Below are positions 8,037-16,548 of a stretch of 30,265 nt of DNA, piece by piece. Numbering within the stretch: position 1 is the first letter of the stretch; the number at the start of each line of letters is the position of its first letter. The stretch spans positions 1 through 30,265 of the forward strand of contig CAZHPW010000017.1 of the NCBI GenBank assembly GCA_964534515.1, given 5' to 3'. This stretch comes from UBA6115 sp964534515 (GTDB lineage: Bacteria > Bacillota > Clostridia > Christensenellales > Aristaeellaceae). Made by a program: the position numbers and the translations under genes. The notes under the pieces were generated by a model. That model was given only the letters and a program-made list of their open reading frames with translations. It made no database searches and had not been told where the DNA came from.

Positions 8037-8079
8037 CAAAACCCAGGCCCACTTGCGGGGCTTTGGGCAAAACACCTGG
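8034..8079 (-). terminator. Terminator-like hairpin upstream of mraZ
   Basis: On the minus strand, CCAG (8079-8076) pairs with CTGG (8046-8043) and GCCCA (8068-8064) pairs with TGGGC (8051-8047), with a seven-base bulge on one side, followed by GTTTTGTTT. It would end or attenuate transcription coming from the right before mraZ. The bulge and interrupted T tract make it weak. Confidence 0.35.
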
Positions 8080-8099
8080 AATATTCAGTAAAATCAAAC

Positions 8100-8598
8100 A
8101 AAAACAGCGAATGTCTGTTCTTATACATCGCTGCTTGAAGGGGAACTTTTGTTTCTATTTAGTGTTCGGGTTTGTGCATTTTGTAGATGTGATTCGACGA
8201 TTATTGTCCCGTTTGACGAAATTGGGGTTATAAAATCTTTTGGCTAAGTTTTGGGCGGCGAACAGACAGTCATTTAGCCTGTGAAAGCCCGGATACTTAT
8301 GGTTCCCACCACAGAAAGCGCGAAAACCGATGTTTTGGGGCACCGCCACCCAGAAGCAGGAGGCTCACTCCCAGTTTTCCGAGGATTTTCTTTGGCGACG
8401 CCGGACATCCGAAGGGTTTAGCCCAGGGAAGTGTCAGAAAGTGGCGGGCAGGCGTGGTTGCGAACACAGACAGATGGATTTGGATAACTTGTATAGGGTA
8501 GTCCGGGGTTTAGCCGGGTTGGGTCTCTCCGGGCATCGTCGCTTGATATGAGATAAGGACACGGCGGCATGGCCCCATCGCTCCCGCCTTCTTCCTGA
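8100..8598. other. Gene-free stretch with short repeats, no RNA family recognised
   Basis: About 500 bases between mraZ and the phosphoesterase gene contain no convincing reading frame. TTTAGCC occurs three times on the plus strand (8273, 8417, 8509). GGCTAA at 8242-8247 can pair with the first of them. GCGAACAGACAG (8258-8269) recurs as GCGAACACAGACAG (8460-8473). The plus strand has TATAAA near 8230 with TTGTCC about 19 bases upstream, a poor promoter. I looked for the conserved cores of RNase P RNA, tmRNA, SRP RNA, T-box, cobalamin, FMN, TPP and SAM elements and found none. It may be an unclassified structured RNA, a degraded gene, or plain spacer. Confidence 0.4.
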
Positions 8599-9306
8599 TT
8601 AGTCCGGCAGGGCGACCAGTTTAAAGTCCACGCAATCGCAGGAAGCGAACCAATAGCGCGTGCCGTTCTTTTGACCGGTGAAGCCTGCCGGGCAGGACGC
8701 GCCGTGCAGGTGGCCGTAGACCACGTCATTGACCTCATACCGGTCCATGAGCGCCGTGACCGCACTGTCCTCCCCCTTGCCAGACAGCGGCGGGAAATGG
8801 CACAGGGCGACCAAGCGGCGGCCTTCCCGCAATTTTGAAGCCGCGGCCAAGGACAACTCCAGGCGAATCAATTCGCGCTGGTAAATCTTCTCGGCCTCCT
8901 GGTTAAACTCCGCGCTGCCGGGCGCCGTCCAGCCCCTTGTGCCGCAAAACACGATGTCATTGATGACCACGGCATCGTTTTGAAGCGCGTAGAACTGTTC
9001 GGCCAGCAAGGCGCGCACCCGGCTTAATGAGCTCCACCAGAAATCGTGGTTGCCCTTGATGATGATTTTGCTGCCGGGCAAGTCGGCTATCATGCGCAGG
9101 TCATCTTCCGCGTCCTTTAAATGCATTGCCCAGGAGATGTCCCCGGGAATTAAGACAATGTCATTGGAAGTTACCCGGGACAGCCAATCCTCCCGTATCT
9201 TTAAAAAATGCCCCTGCCAGTGCGGGCCGAACAAGTCCATGGACTTATCCTCGCCGCCCGGCAGGTGCAAATCACTGATGGCAAATATTTTTGATGACTC
9301 AGTCAT
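8599..9306 (-). CDS. Calcineurin-like metallophosphoesterase
   Basis: Predicted cytoplasmic two-metal phosphoesterase of about 235 residues; the substrate is not deducible. The full metal-binding set is visible in order: SDLHL (residues 11-15), GDIS (55-58), GNHD (85-88), a histidine in CHFPPL (about 174), and GHLHG (about 200). Adjacent features SWAMHLKDAEDDLRMI and GNHDFWW resemble a group of clostridial proteins often annotated only as metallophosphoesterase. The start chosen is the ATG at 9306, with GAGGAG a few bases upstream; it overlaps the stop of the zinc-ribbon gene, so the two are translationally coupled and share the promoter at 9711-9739. Confidence 0.9.
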   Translation of the reverse strand: MTESSKIFAISDLHLPGGEDKSMDLFGPHWQGHFLKIREDWLSRVTSNDIVLIPGDISWAMHLKDAEDDLRMIADLPGSKIIIKGNHDFWWSSLSRVRALLAEQFYALQNDAVVINDIVFCGTRGWTAPGSAEFNQEAEKIYQRELIRLELSLAAASKLREGRRLVALCHFPPLSGKGEDSAVTALMDRYEVNDVVYGHLHGASCPAGFTGQKNGTRYWFASCDCVDFKLVALPD

Positions 9307-9679
9307 CATTCTCCTCATCATCCGTGTCTTCTTTTTCGCTCATTTCCTCAAGCGACATCGCGTCGCCCAGGGCATGGAACTCTTCATCGTCCTCCGCGGG
9401 AACTTCCGGGATGATTTCCTCCATGCCGCTCACGGGGTTTAAGCCGATTTCAACCGGCTCATCCAGCTCGTCCTTCTCGCCCTTTTGCTTGTTCATTTCC
9501 CTTAAGCAATACAGGCAGACATCCTTGCCGGGCAGCGCGGGAGACTCGTTGCAGGTTGTGCACATCTCCACCTCTTCCTTGTTGGACCTGCCATGCAGCT
9601 CACGATAACAGACTTTGCACATGGTGTCCGTCGCGTTCATGTAGTTCAACTCACAACGCGGACATTTTACCAAGGTCAT
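9299..9679 (-). CDS. Small zinc-ribbon protein of unknown function
   Basis: 126 residues. Two cysteine clusters form probable zinc ribbons: CPRC at residues 6-9 with CKVC (about 21-24), then CTTC (about 40-43) with CLYC (about 55-58). The C-terminal half is very acidic (ending EKEDTDDEENDD) and lacks predicted structure. No family function is recognised. The ATG at 9679 has a strong GGGAGG site seven bases upstream and a good promoter. It is the first gene of a two-gene unit with the phosphoesterase, suggesting the products act together, but this is inference. Confidence 0.75.
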   Translation of the reverse strand: MTLVKCPRCELNYMNATDTMCKVCYRELHGRSNKEEVEMCTTCNESPALPGKDVCLYCLREMNKQKGEKDELDEPVEIGLNPVSGMEEIIPEVPAEDDEEFHALGDAMSLEEMSEKEDTDDEENDD

Positions 9680-9710
9680 GGCGAACCTCCCTAATCAATA
9701 ATTCGTGGGC

Positions 9711-9739
9711 ATTATATCCATGCACGCCAGTCTTGGCAA
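9711..9739 (-). promoter_or_regulatory. Sigma-A type promoter for the zinc-ribbon/phosphoesterase pair
   Basis: Minus strand: TTGCCA (9739-9734), a 17-base spacer, and a perfect TATAAT (9716-9711), about 30 bases before the zinc-ribbon start codon. Confidence 0.78.
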
Positions 9740-9782
9740 GGGCTTTTCAAGTAAATTTGATATTTTGTCAAGAATACCAAAG

Positions 9783-11075
9783 TCAGCTTTCACTTTTGCG
9801 GCGGCGCCTGGTCGGCCTGAGCCCCAGGGCGGGCTTGTCCTGAGAGGTGTTGACATAAATGGGCGAGGTGTGCTTCCGGCGGCGTCTAAGCGCATTGCCG
9901 GCCGGCACATTGTAAGCCGGCATGGCCGCGGTGCGGTTCTTGGTGACGTTGAGCACCAAGGAGACGCCGATGACGTTGGTTAGGAGGTTGGAGCCGCCGT
10001 AGCTTAAGAAGGGCAGCGGGATGCCGGTAATGGGCATGAGGCCGATGGTCATCGCGATATTCTGGAAGACGTGGATGAGCATCATCGCCATGACGCCGAT
10101 GATAAGCAGGCGGCCAAACTTGTCATAGGTAAAGCGCGCCAGGTAGAGCATGCGCAGGATGATAAACAGGAAGGTCAGCACGATGGCCGCGGTGCCGGCA
10201 AAGCCGACCGCCTCGCCGATGGTGGCAAAGACAAAGTCCGTCCAGTCCTCCGGGACGAAGTCCAACTGGCTCATGGAGCCCGGGATAAAAAGGCCGCGCC
10301 CGGTCAGCCCGCCGGCGCCGATGGCCTGCTGGGAGCGCAAAAGCTGCAGGCCTTCATCCAGGTTGTAGGCCTGGGGGTCCAAGAAGGCCAGGATGCGGGC
10401 AAAACGGTAGTCGCTGCTGCCGCCGATGATGCCATAGGCGAAAATGGCGGCGACGCCCAAAATGACCACAGACCCGATGAGCAAAATCCACTTCCAGTCT
10501 ACACCGCCGAAAATGAGCATGATAAAGGCGATCCCCAGCATGACCAGAACACTGCCCGTTTCACCGGACAGGAAGGTGACGATGGCGGGCGCCAAGGTAA
10601 AGGTGCCGATGCGGAGCACGGAGCGCAGGTTGCTCATGGGCTTGTCGCTTAGGGACAATTCCTTGCCCAGCATTAGCATGATGGTAATTTTGGCAAACTC
10701 ACTGGGCTGGAGCATGCGGCCCAAGCTCAATTGGAACCAGGCCCTGACCTCGCGGATGGCGGAGGAGGTGACCATAACGACAAACAGGAAGATGATGATG
10801 GCAAAATAGTAAAGCGGCGCGAAGGTTTTAAAATGCTCATAGGGCACGGACACGATGAACCAGACCATCGCGGGCGAGGCCACCACAAAGATGGCCTGCC
10901 AGGAGCCGGTGTTGGAGGCCAGGATACGGTTTAACAGCGGCAGGTCCTGGGACACCGCGGGGTCAAAGGTGGCGACGGAGATGGCCAGCACGCCAAAAAT
11001 CATCAGCGCGTAGGTGGCAATCAGCAGCCAGAAATCAAAGTGCGGCCGGGACCGCTTGTCTTCATATAAACTCAT
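9783..11075 (-). CDS. rodA: Rod-shape SEDS glycosyltransferase RodA
   Basis: Polytopic SEDS-family peptidoglycan polymerase that works with a class B PBP in side-wall elongation. 430 residues with about ten membrane segments. The SEDS signature is clear near the C-terminus: NIAMTIGLMPITGIPLPFLS followed by YGGSN (about residues 352-376). Other family segments are LGRMLQPSEFAKI and the large extracytoplasmic loop with GLTGRGLFIPGS and FVPEDWTDFVFATIGE. FtsW is the close relative; RodA is preferred because it sits with mreBCD and pbp2. The cytoplasmic tail is strongly basic (RRRRKHTSP and RRRRKSES). It follows minD by a single base and is last in the elongation operon. Confidence 0.94.
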   Translation of the reverse strand: MSLYEDKRSRPHFDFWLLIATYALMIFGVLAISVATFDPAVSQDLPLLNRILASNTGSWQAIFVVASPAMVWFIVSVPYEHFKTFAPLYYFAIIIFLFVVMVTSSAIREVRAWFQLSLGRMLQPSEFAKITIMLMLGKELSLSDKPMSNLRSVLRIGTFTLAPAIVTFLSGETGSVLVMLGIAFIMLIFGGVDWKWILLIGSVVILGVAAIFAYGIIGGSSDYRFARILAFLDPQAYNLDEGLQLLRSQQAIGAGGLTGRGLFIPGSMSQLDFVPEDWTDFVFATIGEAVGFAGTAAIVLTFLFIILRMLYLARFTYDKFGRLLIIGVMAMMLIHVFQNIAMTIGLMPITGIPLPFLSYGGSNLLTNVIGVSLVLNVTKNRTAAMPAYNVPAGNALRRRRKHTSPIYVNTSQDKPALGLRPTRRRRKSES

Positions 11076-11076
11076 C

Positions 11077-11868
11077 TTAGTCCTTCAGCCAATTCACGAA
11101 ACGCTGAAAGAGGGTGTACTCAGGTTTCACAAAATCGGGAATGGTCTCTACCACGCCGTTCATGGCGCGCAGGATGGCTTCAAAGCCCTGGTCAATGGTA
11201 ATTTCCCCCGTTTGCGCGGCGGTCTTGCCGGCAAGCAGCGCCTGGTAAATGAGGGGGGATTCCTCCACAACGCCAAGGAGCGGCACATCAAGGAGCTGGG
11301 CGATGGCATTGGGCTGGGGCACAGCCTCACTTAAGACCAGGTCCTTGCTGACGCGGTTGAGGACGATGCCGGGGCGCAGCGCGCGGGTGTAGAGCTGGGA
11401 GAGCAGCTTCTCACCGGTTCTGACGCTGACCGGGTCCGGGGTCAGGACGACCACCACCTGGTCGACGATGTCGGTGAAGTTGTTGATGCCCCGGCCAAGG
11501 CCGGCAGGGCCGTCCACCAGCACCAGGTCAAAACGGCGGGTCAAGGTGCCCAGCACCTTTTGCAAATCCTTTTTCTGGAAGTCCTTGGGCTTGGCCTGCT
11601 GGCCGCCCACCAAGAGGCAGAGGTTCTTGTACTCCTCATGCCAGATGAGGGTCTGATCCAGGGTGCAGCGCCGCTCCACCAGGTCCTTTAAGTCATAGAG
11701 CACTTTGTTTTGCAGGCCCAGCAGCAAATCCAGGCTGCGCAAGCCGATGTCGCCGTCCACCAGCGCCACGCGCAGGCCCTGTTTGGCCGCGGTGACAGCG
11801 ATGGCGCTTGCCAGGGTGGACTTGCCCACCCCGCCCTTGCCGGAGATAAAAAGATGTGATTTACCCAT
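11077..11868 (-). CDS. minD: Septum site-determining ATPase MinD
   Basis: ParA/MinD-type ATPase that binds the membrane when ATP-bound and helps position the division site. About 263 residues. Seen: the deviant Walker A GKGGVGKST (10-18), switch I region DGDIGLRSLDLLLGL (about 38-52), the Walker B-like LVLVDGPAGLGRG, and a C-terminal amphipathic membrane-targeting helix (TLFQRFVNWLKD). The start chosen is the ATG at 11868, with GAGGGG a few bases upstream; an in-frame ATG at 11886 lies inside pbp2. The family usually has minC before it and often minE after it; both are missing here, where pbp2 and rodA abut it directly. It could therefore serve another partner. Confidence 0.92.
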   Translation of the reverse strand: MGKSHLFISGKGGVGKSTLASAIAVTAAKQGLRVALVDGDIGLRSLDLLLGLQNKVLYDLKDLVERRCTLDQTLIWHEEYKNLCLLVGGQQAKPKDFQKKDLQKVLGTLTRRFDLVLVDGPAGLGRGINNFTDIVDQVVVVLTPDPVSVRTGEKLLSQLYTRALRPGIVLNRVSKDLVLSEAVPQPNAIAQLLDVPLLGVVEESPLIYQALLAGKTAAQTGEITIDQGFEAILRAMNGVVETIPDFVKPEYTLFQRFVNWLKD

Positions 11869-11882
11869 ATTCCCCTCTCCCA

Positions 11883-14396
11883 TCAAGGCATCAGCGAGTT
11901 GCCGGGAACCACCGGCACTTCACCGGTGAACTTATTCTTGTCGTCAAACCACCAGCCGATGAAGTCACGTGCGGCACGGGTAGCTTCAGAGCCGGCCTTG
12001 CCGTTTGGTATCAGCACAACCACCGCGATTTCAGCGTCGGTCGTAAATGGCGTGAGCGCGACAAACCAGCCGTTGTTCTCAAGGTCCAGTTTGATGCCGC
12101 CGATGGTGACCTGGGAGGTGCCGGTTTTCGCCCATAATTCATCCGTGTAGGCAAAGCCGTCAAAATAGCGCTTGGCCGTACCGGCCTCGTCAACCACGCC
12201 CTTCATTCCTTCTTTGATGTAGGGCAGGTAGGGCTCAGAGCCCTCCAGGTAGCCAAAGACGCTGGGCTGGTACTGGTTTAAAATCTCGCCTTCCGGGGAG
12301 ATGATGGAATCCACAATGGACAGGTTGTACACCGTGCCGCCATTGCCAATCGCCGCGACATAGCGGGAGACCGCCGCCGGGGTCAACAGCGTAATGGACT
12401 GGCCGATGGACAGCTGCACTTCCAGGCTGCCGCCCCATTTGATGTTGTTGAGCGAGTACCAGATTTCACCGATGACGGCCTGCAGCCAGACCATGTCACG
12501 GGTCATGTTGAGTTCAGCCATGAGGATGGGGCGCATGGTGTCCGCCCAGTCGTCCTGATGGGTGACCAGGGCCATGTCCATCAGCTGCTTGATGCAGGCG
12601 TCCAGCCTCACATCGTCATAGCTGATGCCATAGCTGGCGCCGACGTTCTGAAGATGCTGCTTGATTTTGGCCGCGGTCAGAATCGGGCGGCTGGTTTCCT
12701 GGGCGTCAACAGGGCTGGTCGGGTCATACAGCGAGGTCTGGTTACCAACCACGCTTCGCGCCTCACCGGGCAGCTGGATGCCGGTTCTGGTCGTCAAGCC
12801 CAGTTTGGCCGAGTATTGGTACAAGAGGTTGCTGCCCGTGTCGCCATAAAGCTTCCAGGCCAAGGTATAGAAGAAATAGTTACAGGACTTGGACAGGCCT
12901 TCAACGATGTTCAAATTGGCGTGCTGAGAGCGGTAGCCCTTGGCAATCCAGCAAAGCGGGGCGTCCTCCTCCTTATTGGTGTACTTCATGAAGGGGCCTT
13001 CGTCTGAAATCTCCTCATCCACCGTCAAGCGGCCGTTGGTCAGCGCGGCTAAGCCCGTGACCATCTTGAAGATGGAGCCCGGCTCAGCGCGGGACTGGAT
13101 GGAGAAGTTCCAAAGCGGGCGGCGTTCATCCATCAGGATTTCGGCGACTTCCTTGCCGCCGGCCACCATGGCGTTGAGGTCATAGGTGGGATGCTGAGCC
13201 ATGGCCAGCACCTTGCCGGTCTGCACCTCAATCACCATCATGGTGCCGGTGTCTGCCAGCTGCAGGGGATATTCAATGAAGTCGCGCTGCTCTAGTTTGG
13301 CCTTGTTGGTTTCGCGCCAGCGGTCGCGGAACATTTCCTTTTCCTGGACGCCGCGGGTGTAATCCACGTTGGCCGCGATGGCGCGCTCGGCCTCGCGCTG
13401 GTAGGACTCGATGATGGTCAATTTAACGTTGTTGCCGTCAATGGGCTGGGTGTAGCTCAACTGGCGGGTCTGGCGGCCCTGGTTGTCCTTTTCCATCACG
13501 CGGCTGCCGGTGCGGCTGGAGATGTTGGGGGTGAGCCAATTCTCCATGGACTTCTCAATGCCGTCCTTGCCGATGATGTCGTTTAAGGCGTAGCCCATGG
13601 GTTTTAGCTCAGTCTGATAGTTGTCCGATTCGGAGATGGGGCCCACATAGCCAATGACCTGGGAGGCCACGGTGCTCCTGGGGTAGACGCGCTTCTCTCC
13701 CACCTCAATGCCCATGCCGGGCAGGCTCATGGAGAGGCCGGAAATCTCCTGGACAGCCTCAAAGGGGATGTTGTTGGCGATGACAACGGGCTGGGAGTTG
13801 AAGATGTTCATGCGCATCTCGGAATACACCGCCATGATTTGGCGGATGGTATCCTCATCCAGCTCCGGGTCAATCAGATAGAGTTTAAGAAGATGGTTGT
13901 AGCAGTCCTCCGCCGTGGGGAAGCGGTTGGCGGACAGGTAATGGTTGGCGCGCCACTGGCTCTCGCGGATGGCGAGCGCCTTTTCAGACACGCCGGAACC
14001 GAAGTTGAACTCCCACAGCGTGGTCTCGGGATTCCTCTGAATCACAAACTCGTTTTTGAACTTGCTTCCGTAGGACTCAACGATTTGCTTGGCTTTGATA
14101 ATGGAAGGCGTGAACTGCTTGTAATAGGACTCCCGCAACTGGGTGTTGGAGAGGAGGAAGGTCAGGTTATAGATGTCCTCGCTCATCGCCAGGACCACGC
14201 TCTCAGCGTCCGTAATCATGCCGCGCTTGCCGGTTAAGCGGATGGTCTTAAAGCTGCCGGTCTCAGCGGACTGCTGATACTGGTCGGCGTTGACCACCTG
14301 CAAATCATATAGCTTAAACAGCAAGGACGAAAACAGCAGGACAACAATCACGCCAAAGACGATGAACCGTCTGATGGTGGATTTTTCAACTTTCAT
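11883..14396 (-). CDS. mrdA: Penicillin-binding protein 2 (elongation transpeptidase)
   Basis: Class B PBP, a membrane-anchored D,D-transpeptidase that cross-links new side-wall peptidoglycan with RodA. 837 residues, long for the family. One N-terminal transmembrane helix (about 10-30), a PBP dimerisation/pedestal region including KRGMITDAE, then the transpeptidase domain with all three motifs: SIFK (441-444, nucleophile Ser441), SCN (504-506) and KTGT (757-760). About 90 mostly helical residues (about 565-655) lie between the LPGEA segment and the LSIGQS.TLLTPAA segment, an insertion I do not expect in ordinary PBP2. The start ATG overlaps the mreD stop by four bases (ATGA). Its place after mreBCD argues for PBP2 rather than FtsI. 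Confidence 0.94.
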   Translation of the reverse strand: MKVEKSTIRRFIVFGVIVVLLFSSLLFKLYDLQVVNADQYQQSAETGSFKTIRLTGKRGMITDAESVVLAMSEDIYNLTFLLSNTQLRESYYKQFTPSIIKAKQIVESYGSKFKNEFVIQRNPETTLWEFNFGSGVSEKALAIRESQWRANHYLSANRFPTAEDCYNHLLKLYLIDPELDEDTIRQIMAVYSEMRMNIFNSQPVVIANNIPFEAVQEISGLSMSLPGMGIEVGEKRVYPRSTVASQVIGYVGPISESDNYQTELKPMGYALNDIIGKDGIEKSMENWLTPNISSRTGSRVMEKDNQGRQTRQLSYTQPIDGNNVKLTIIESYQREAERAIAANVDYTRGVQEKEMFRDRWRETNKAKLEQRDFIEYPLQLADTGTMMVIEVQTGKVLAMAQHPTYDLNAMVAGGKEVAEILMDERRPLWNFSIQSRAEPGSIFKMVTGLAALTNGRLTVDEEISDEGPFMKYTNKEEDAPLCWIAKGYRSQHANLNIVEGLSKSCNYFFYTLAWKLYGDTGSNLLYQYSAKLGLTTRTGIQLPGEARSVVGNQTSLYDPTSPVDAQETSRPILTAAKIKQHLQNVGASYGISYDDVRLDACIKQLMDMALVTHQDDWADTMRPILMAELNMTRDMVWLQAVIGEIWYSLNNIKWGGSLEVQLSIGQSITLLTPAAVSRYVAAIGNGGTVYNLSIVDSIISPEGEILNQYQPSVFGYLEGSEPYLPYIKEGMKGVVDEAGTAKRYFDGFAYTDELWAKTGTSQVTIGGIKLDLENNGWFVALTPFTTDAEIAVVVLIPNGKAGSEATRAARDFIGWWFDDKNKFTGEVPVVPGNSLMP

Positions 14397-15256
14397 TCTT
14401 CGGGCACCTCCCCTGCGGGGTCACTTGACTCAGCCACTGGCTGAACCGGGGTAGCGGAAACGTCAGGCGTTTCCTTCTGTTTTTTTCGGATGAATTGGAA
14501 GGGGGTCTTTTTGGGCGCGGGCGCCTCATCCGGCACAATGGCCAACTGGCGCAAAAGCTCCCGGTCTGTCGCCACTTCCTGGTGCATGGGGCTCTGGGCG
14601 GTCTTCTTGCGGCGCTTGTACAGGCCCAGGAAGGAGCGCACCGGGAACATCAGGATGCAGCAGGCCGCCGTATACAAAAGGGCGTAAAAGATGCGGGCGA
14701 AATGGAGAAACTCAATGCTGATGCCCGACAACGCGATATAAATGAGCATCACGCCTTCATACAGGGCAACCAGCATGAGGGCGTTTAATAAAATGCGCAG
14801 ATGGGCGTTGAGGTCGTAGGGAGAATCGCGTCGGATGCGGATGCGCAGCTTTTTCTTCATGAAGGGGGCCTTGATTTCGGCCGCGGCCTCGCTTTGGCGC
14901 TGCGCTTCGCGGATGCGGCGCATTTCGCGCTTGATGTCGGACATGTCGGCAAAAATCTGCGCGCACAGCAGCGCCAGCACCGGATAAATAATCAGGTAGA
15001 ACAGCGGGATGGAGTAGCTCATCGCCTCCAGGATGACGCCGACCGTGGCGCCTGAAATAAAGGCATAGAGCTTGCCGTAGCTGACCGTCATGATGGCGAT
15101 GATGACCATCAGGAGGTTGGGCATGATGCCGTTGATTTTCAGGTGCGGCATCACCGCGGTCTGCAAAAGGAAGAACAGCAAAATCAGCAGCATGACCTTG
15201 ATAAATTTGATGGCTGCCCTGGTGATGTGCCCGCCTTTTGTCAAGATGCCCTGCAT
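14393..15256 (-). CDS. mreD: Rod shape-determining protein MreD
   Basis: Membrane protein of the elongation machinery. About 287 residues, much longer than the usual 160-180. Membrane helices lie near residues 18-36, 45-65, 68-85 and 88-103, and two more near 160-180 and 190-210. A charged, Arg/Lys-rich insertion of about 50 residues (KREMRRIREAQRQ through KKKLRIRIRRDS) separates the two membrane halves, and an 80-residue charged C-terminal tail follows the last helix. The start is the ATG at 15256 rather than a TTG at 15262; GAGGAAG lies upstream. Identity rests on topology and on its position between mreC and pbp2. Confidence 0.85.
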   Translation of the reverse strand: MQGILTKGGHITRAAIKFIKVMLLILLFFLLQTAVMPHLKINGIMPNLLMVIIAIMTVSYGKLYAFISGATVGVILEAMSYSIPLFYLIIYPVLALLCAQIFADMSDIKREMRRIREAQRQSEAAAEIKAPFMKKKLRIRIRRDSPYDLNAHLRILLNALMLVALYEGVMLIYIALSGISIEFLHFARIFYALLYTAACCILMFPVRSFLGLYKRRKKTAQSPMHQEVATDRELLRQLAIVPDEAPAPKKTPFQFIRKKQKETPDVSATPVQPVAESSDPAGEVPEE

Positions 15257-15258
15257 CG

Positions 15259-16548
15259 TCAATCTTCCTCGACCGTCAGCGCGTCAGGGCCCATGGTCGG
15301 CGAGGGGCTGGGCGTGATAGGGACGGCGGACGGCTCAATGGTGGGCGTGGTGTCAATGATGATGGGCGCGTTGTATACGCCGCCTTCTTCCTCAAGCGGG
15401 ACTTCCGTTTCAAGTTCATCAGGAGGCGGGGTCATGCTGGGCGGCGGGGTCAGGGTCAATTCTGGCGTCATGGACACCTCGGGCGAGGGGCTGGCGTCCG
15501 GGTCGGGCTCAGGCTGCGCCTGGCCGATGAGGGTGGGCACGGGACGGATGGATGACAGGGGCACAAAGGTGGGCTGCACGGGAATGGCCTTCTCGGCATT
15601 GCTCATGAGCCTGGTGTAGCGGTAGACGATAACGTACTCAATGTGGTCAAAATCGGTAATGGGCTCAAGCACGATGTACTGCTTGGAGTCCTCCATCCCG
15701 CGGGTGGACTCGCGTACGCGGCCAATCGGGATGCCCTTGGGCAGGCCCGTGTTCATGCCGGAGGTGACCACCATGTCACCGGGGCGGGGCAGGGTTGTGT
15801 AGGTCAAGTAATACATGCGGCAGAAGGGCTCCCCGTCAATGGCCAGGGTGCCCGATACCGTGCCGGGGTCGCGGTTGGACTCAATGAGCGCTTCCACATA
15901 GCAGTCCGAGTCAATGATGCCGCGGACCTTGGTGGAATTGGGCAGGGTGTCAAAGGTGATGCCGACCAAAGAACCAGGCACGACAACCGCCATGTTGTCC
16001 GTGACCCCATGGTTGCTGCCCACGTCCAAAGTAATCACATAGGAATAATTGCTGGTGTCACGGCCGATGATGTTGGCCTTGATGCCATTTAAGCTGGGGT
16101 TGCGCAGCACCTCGTCATTGAGGTCGGCGTAGGCCTGCAGCTGCTGCTGCAAGGCGTTGGCCAGCATGGCCTGGTCGGTCAATTCATCCACCTGGTCGCG
16201 CAGGAGGTTGTACTCGTGCTCCCAGTTGCTGCGCAGTTTCAGTGTGCGCAGGTATTCCACCACAAAATCGGTGCCGCCGGCGAAAGCGCGCTGCACCGGG
16301 GTGATGATGCGCGCCACCATCTGGCGGGGCGCCTGCAAAATGGGTGTGTCAAACAATTGGGATAGCACCATGACGCCGATGATAATCAAGAGCAACACGG
16401 CAACCACCAAGCCCAGCAGGCGGCTTAAACCGCGCTGGCGCTCCTGGGTGGACTGCTGAGCCTGCTTTGGCTGCGGCGTCTTTTGGGGCGCCGGCTGCTT
16501 GGCGTCCTGTTTTTCTTTTTTAAACTTCAAAAACTTAGGCATTGTCAT
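15259..16548 (-). CDS. mreC: Rod shape-determining protein MreC
   Basis: Bitopic scaffold that links MreB to PBP2 and RodA outside the membrane. 429 residues: a basic, Pro/Gln/Lys-rich cytoplasmic tail (1-40), one transmembrane helix (about 43-64), a coiled coil (about 105-150), then the beta-rich MreC core with ANIIGRDTSNYSYVITLDVG and TSGMNTGLPKGIPIGRV. The final 90-95 residues are an unusual extracytoplasmic low-complexity tail rich in Pro, Thr, Ser and Glu. The start overlaps the end of mreB; ATG codons at 16548 and 16542 are both possible, and neither has a strong ribosome site, suggesting coupling to mreB translation. Confidence 0.93.
   Translation of the reverse strand: MTMPKFLKFKKEKQDAKQPAPQKTPQPKQAQQSTQERQRGLSRLLGLVVAVLLLIIIGVMVLSQLFDTPILQAPRQMVARIITPVQRAFAGGTDFVVEYLRTLKLRSNWEHEYNLLRDQVDELTDQAMLANALQQQLQAYADLNDEVLRNPSLNGIKANIIGRDTSNYSYVITLDVGSNHGVTDNMAVVVPGSLVGITFDTLPNSTKVRGIIDSDCYVEALIESNRDPGTVSGTLAIDGEPFCRMYYLTYTTLPRPGDMVVTSGMNTGLPKGIPIGRVRESTRGMEDSKQYIVLEPITDFDHIEYVIVYRYTRLMSNAEKAIPVQPTFVPLSSIRPVPTLIGQAQPEPDPDASPSPEVSMTPELTLTPPPSMTPPPDELETEVPLEEEGGVYNAPIIIDTTPTIEPSAVPITPSPSPTMGPDALTVEED

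Noticed and set aside
8155..8551. Small reading frames on both strands upstream of mraZ (64 and 73 codons)
   Set aside because: No ribosome site, no similarity, and biased composition unlike neighbouring genes; treated as non-coding.
8100..8598. RNase P RNA, tmRNA or T-box leader in the gene-free region
   Set aside because: The GAGGAAAGTCC and ACAGAA...GGCTTA cores of RNase P RNA, the tmRNA ends and a proper AGGGTGGNACCGCG T-box core are absent; GGTGGGAACC and GATTCGACGA are partial lookalikes only.
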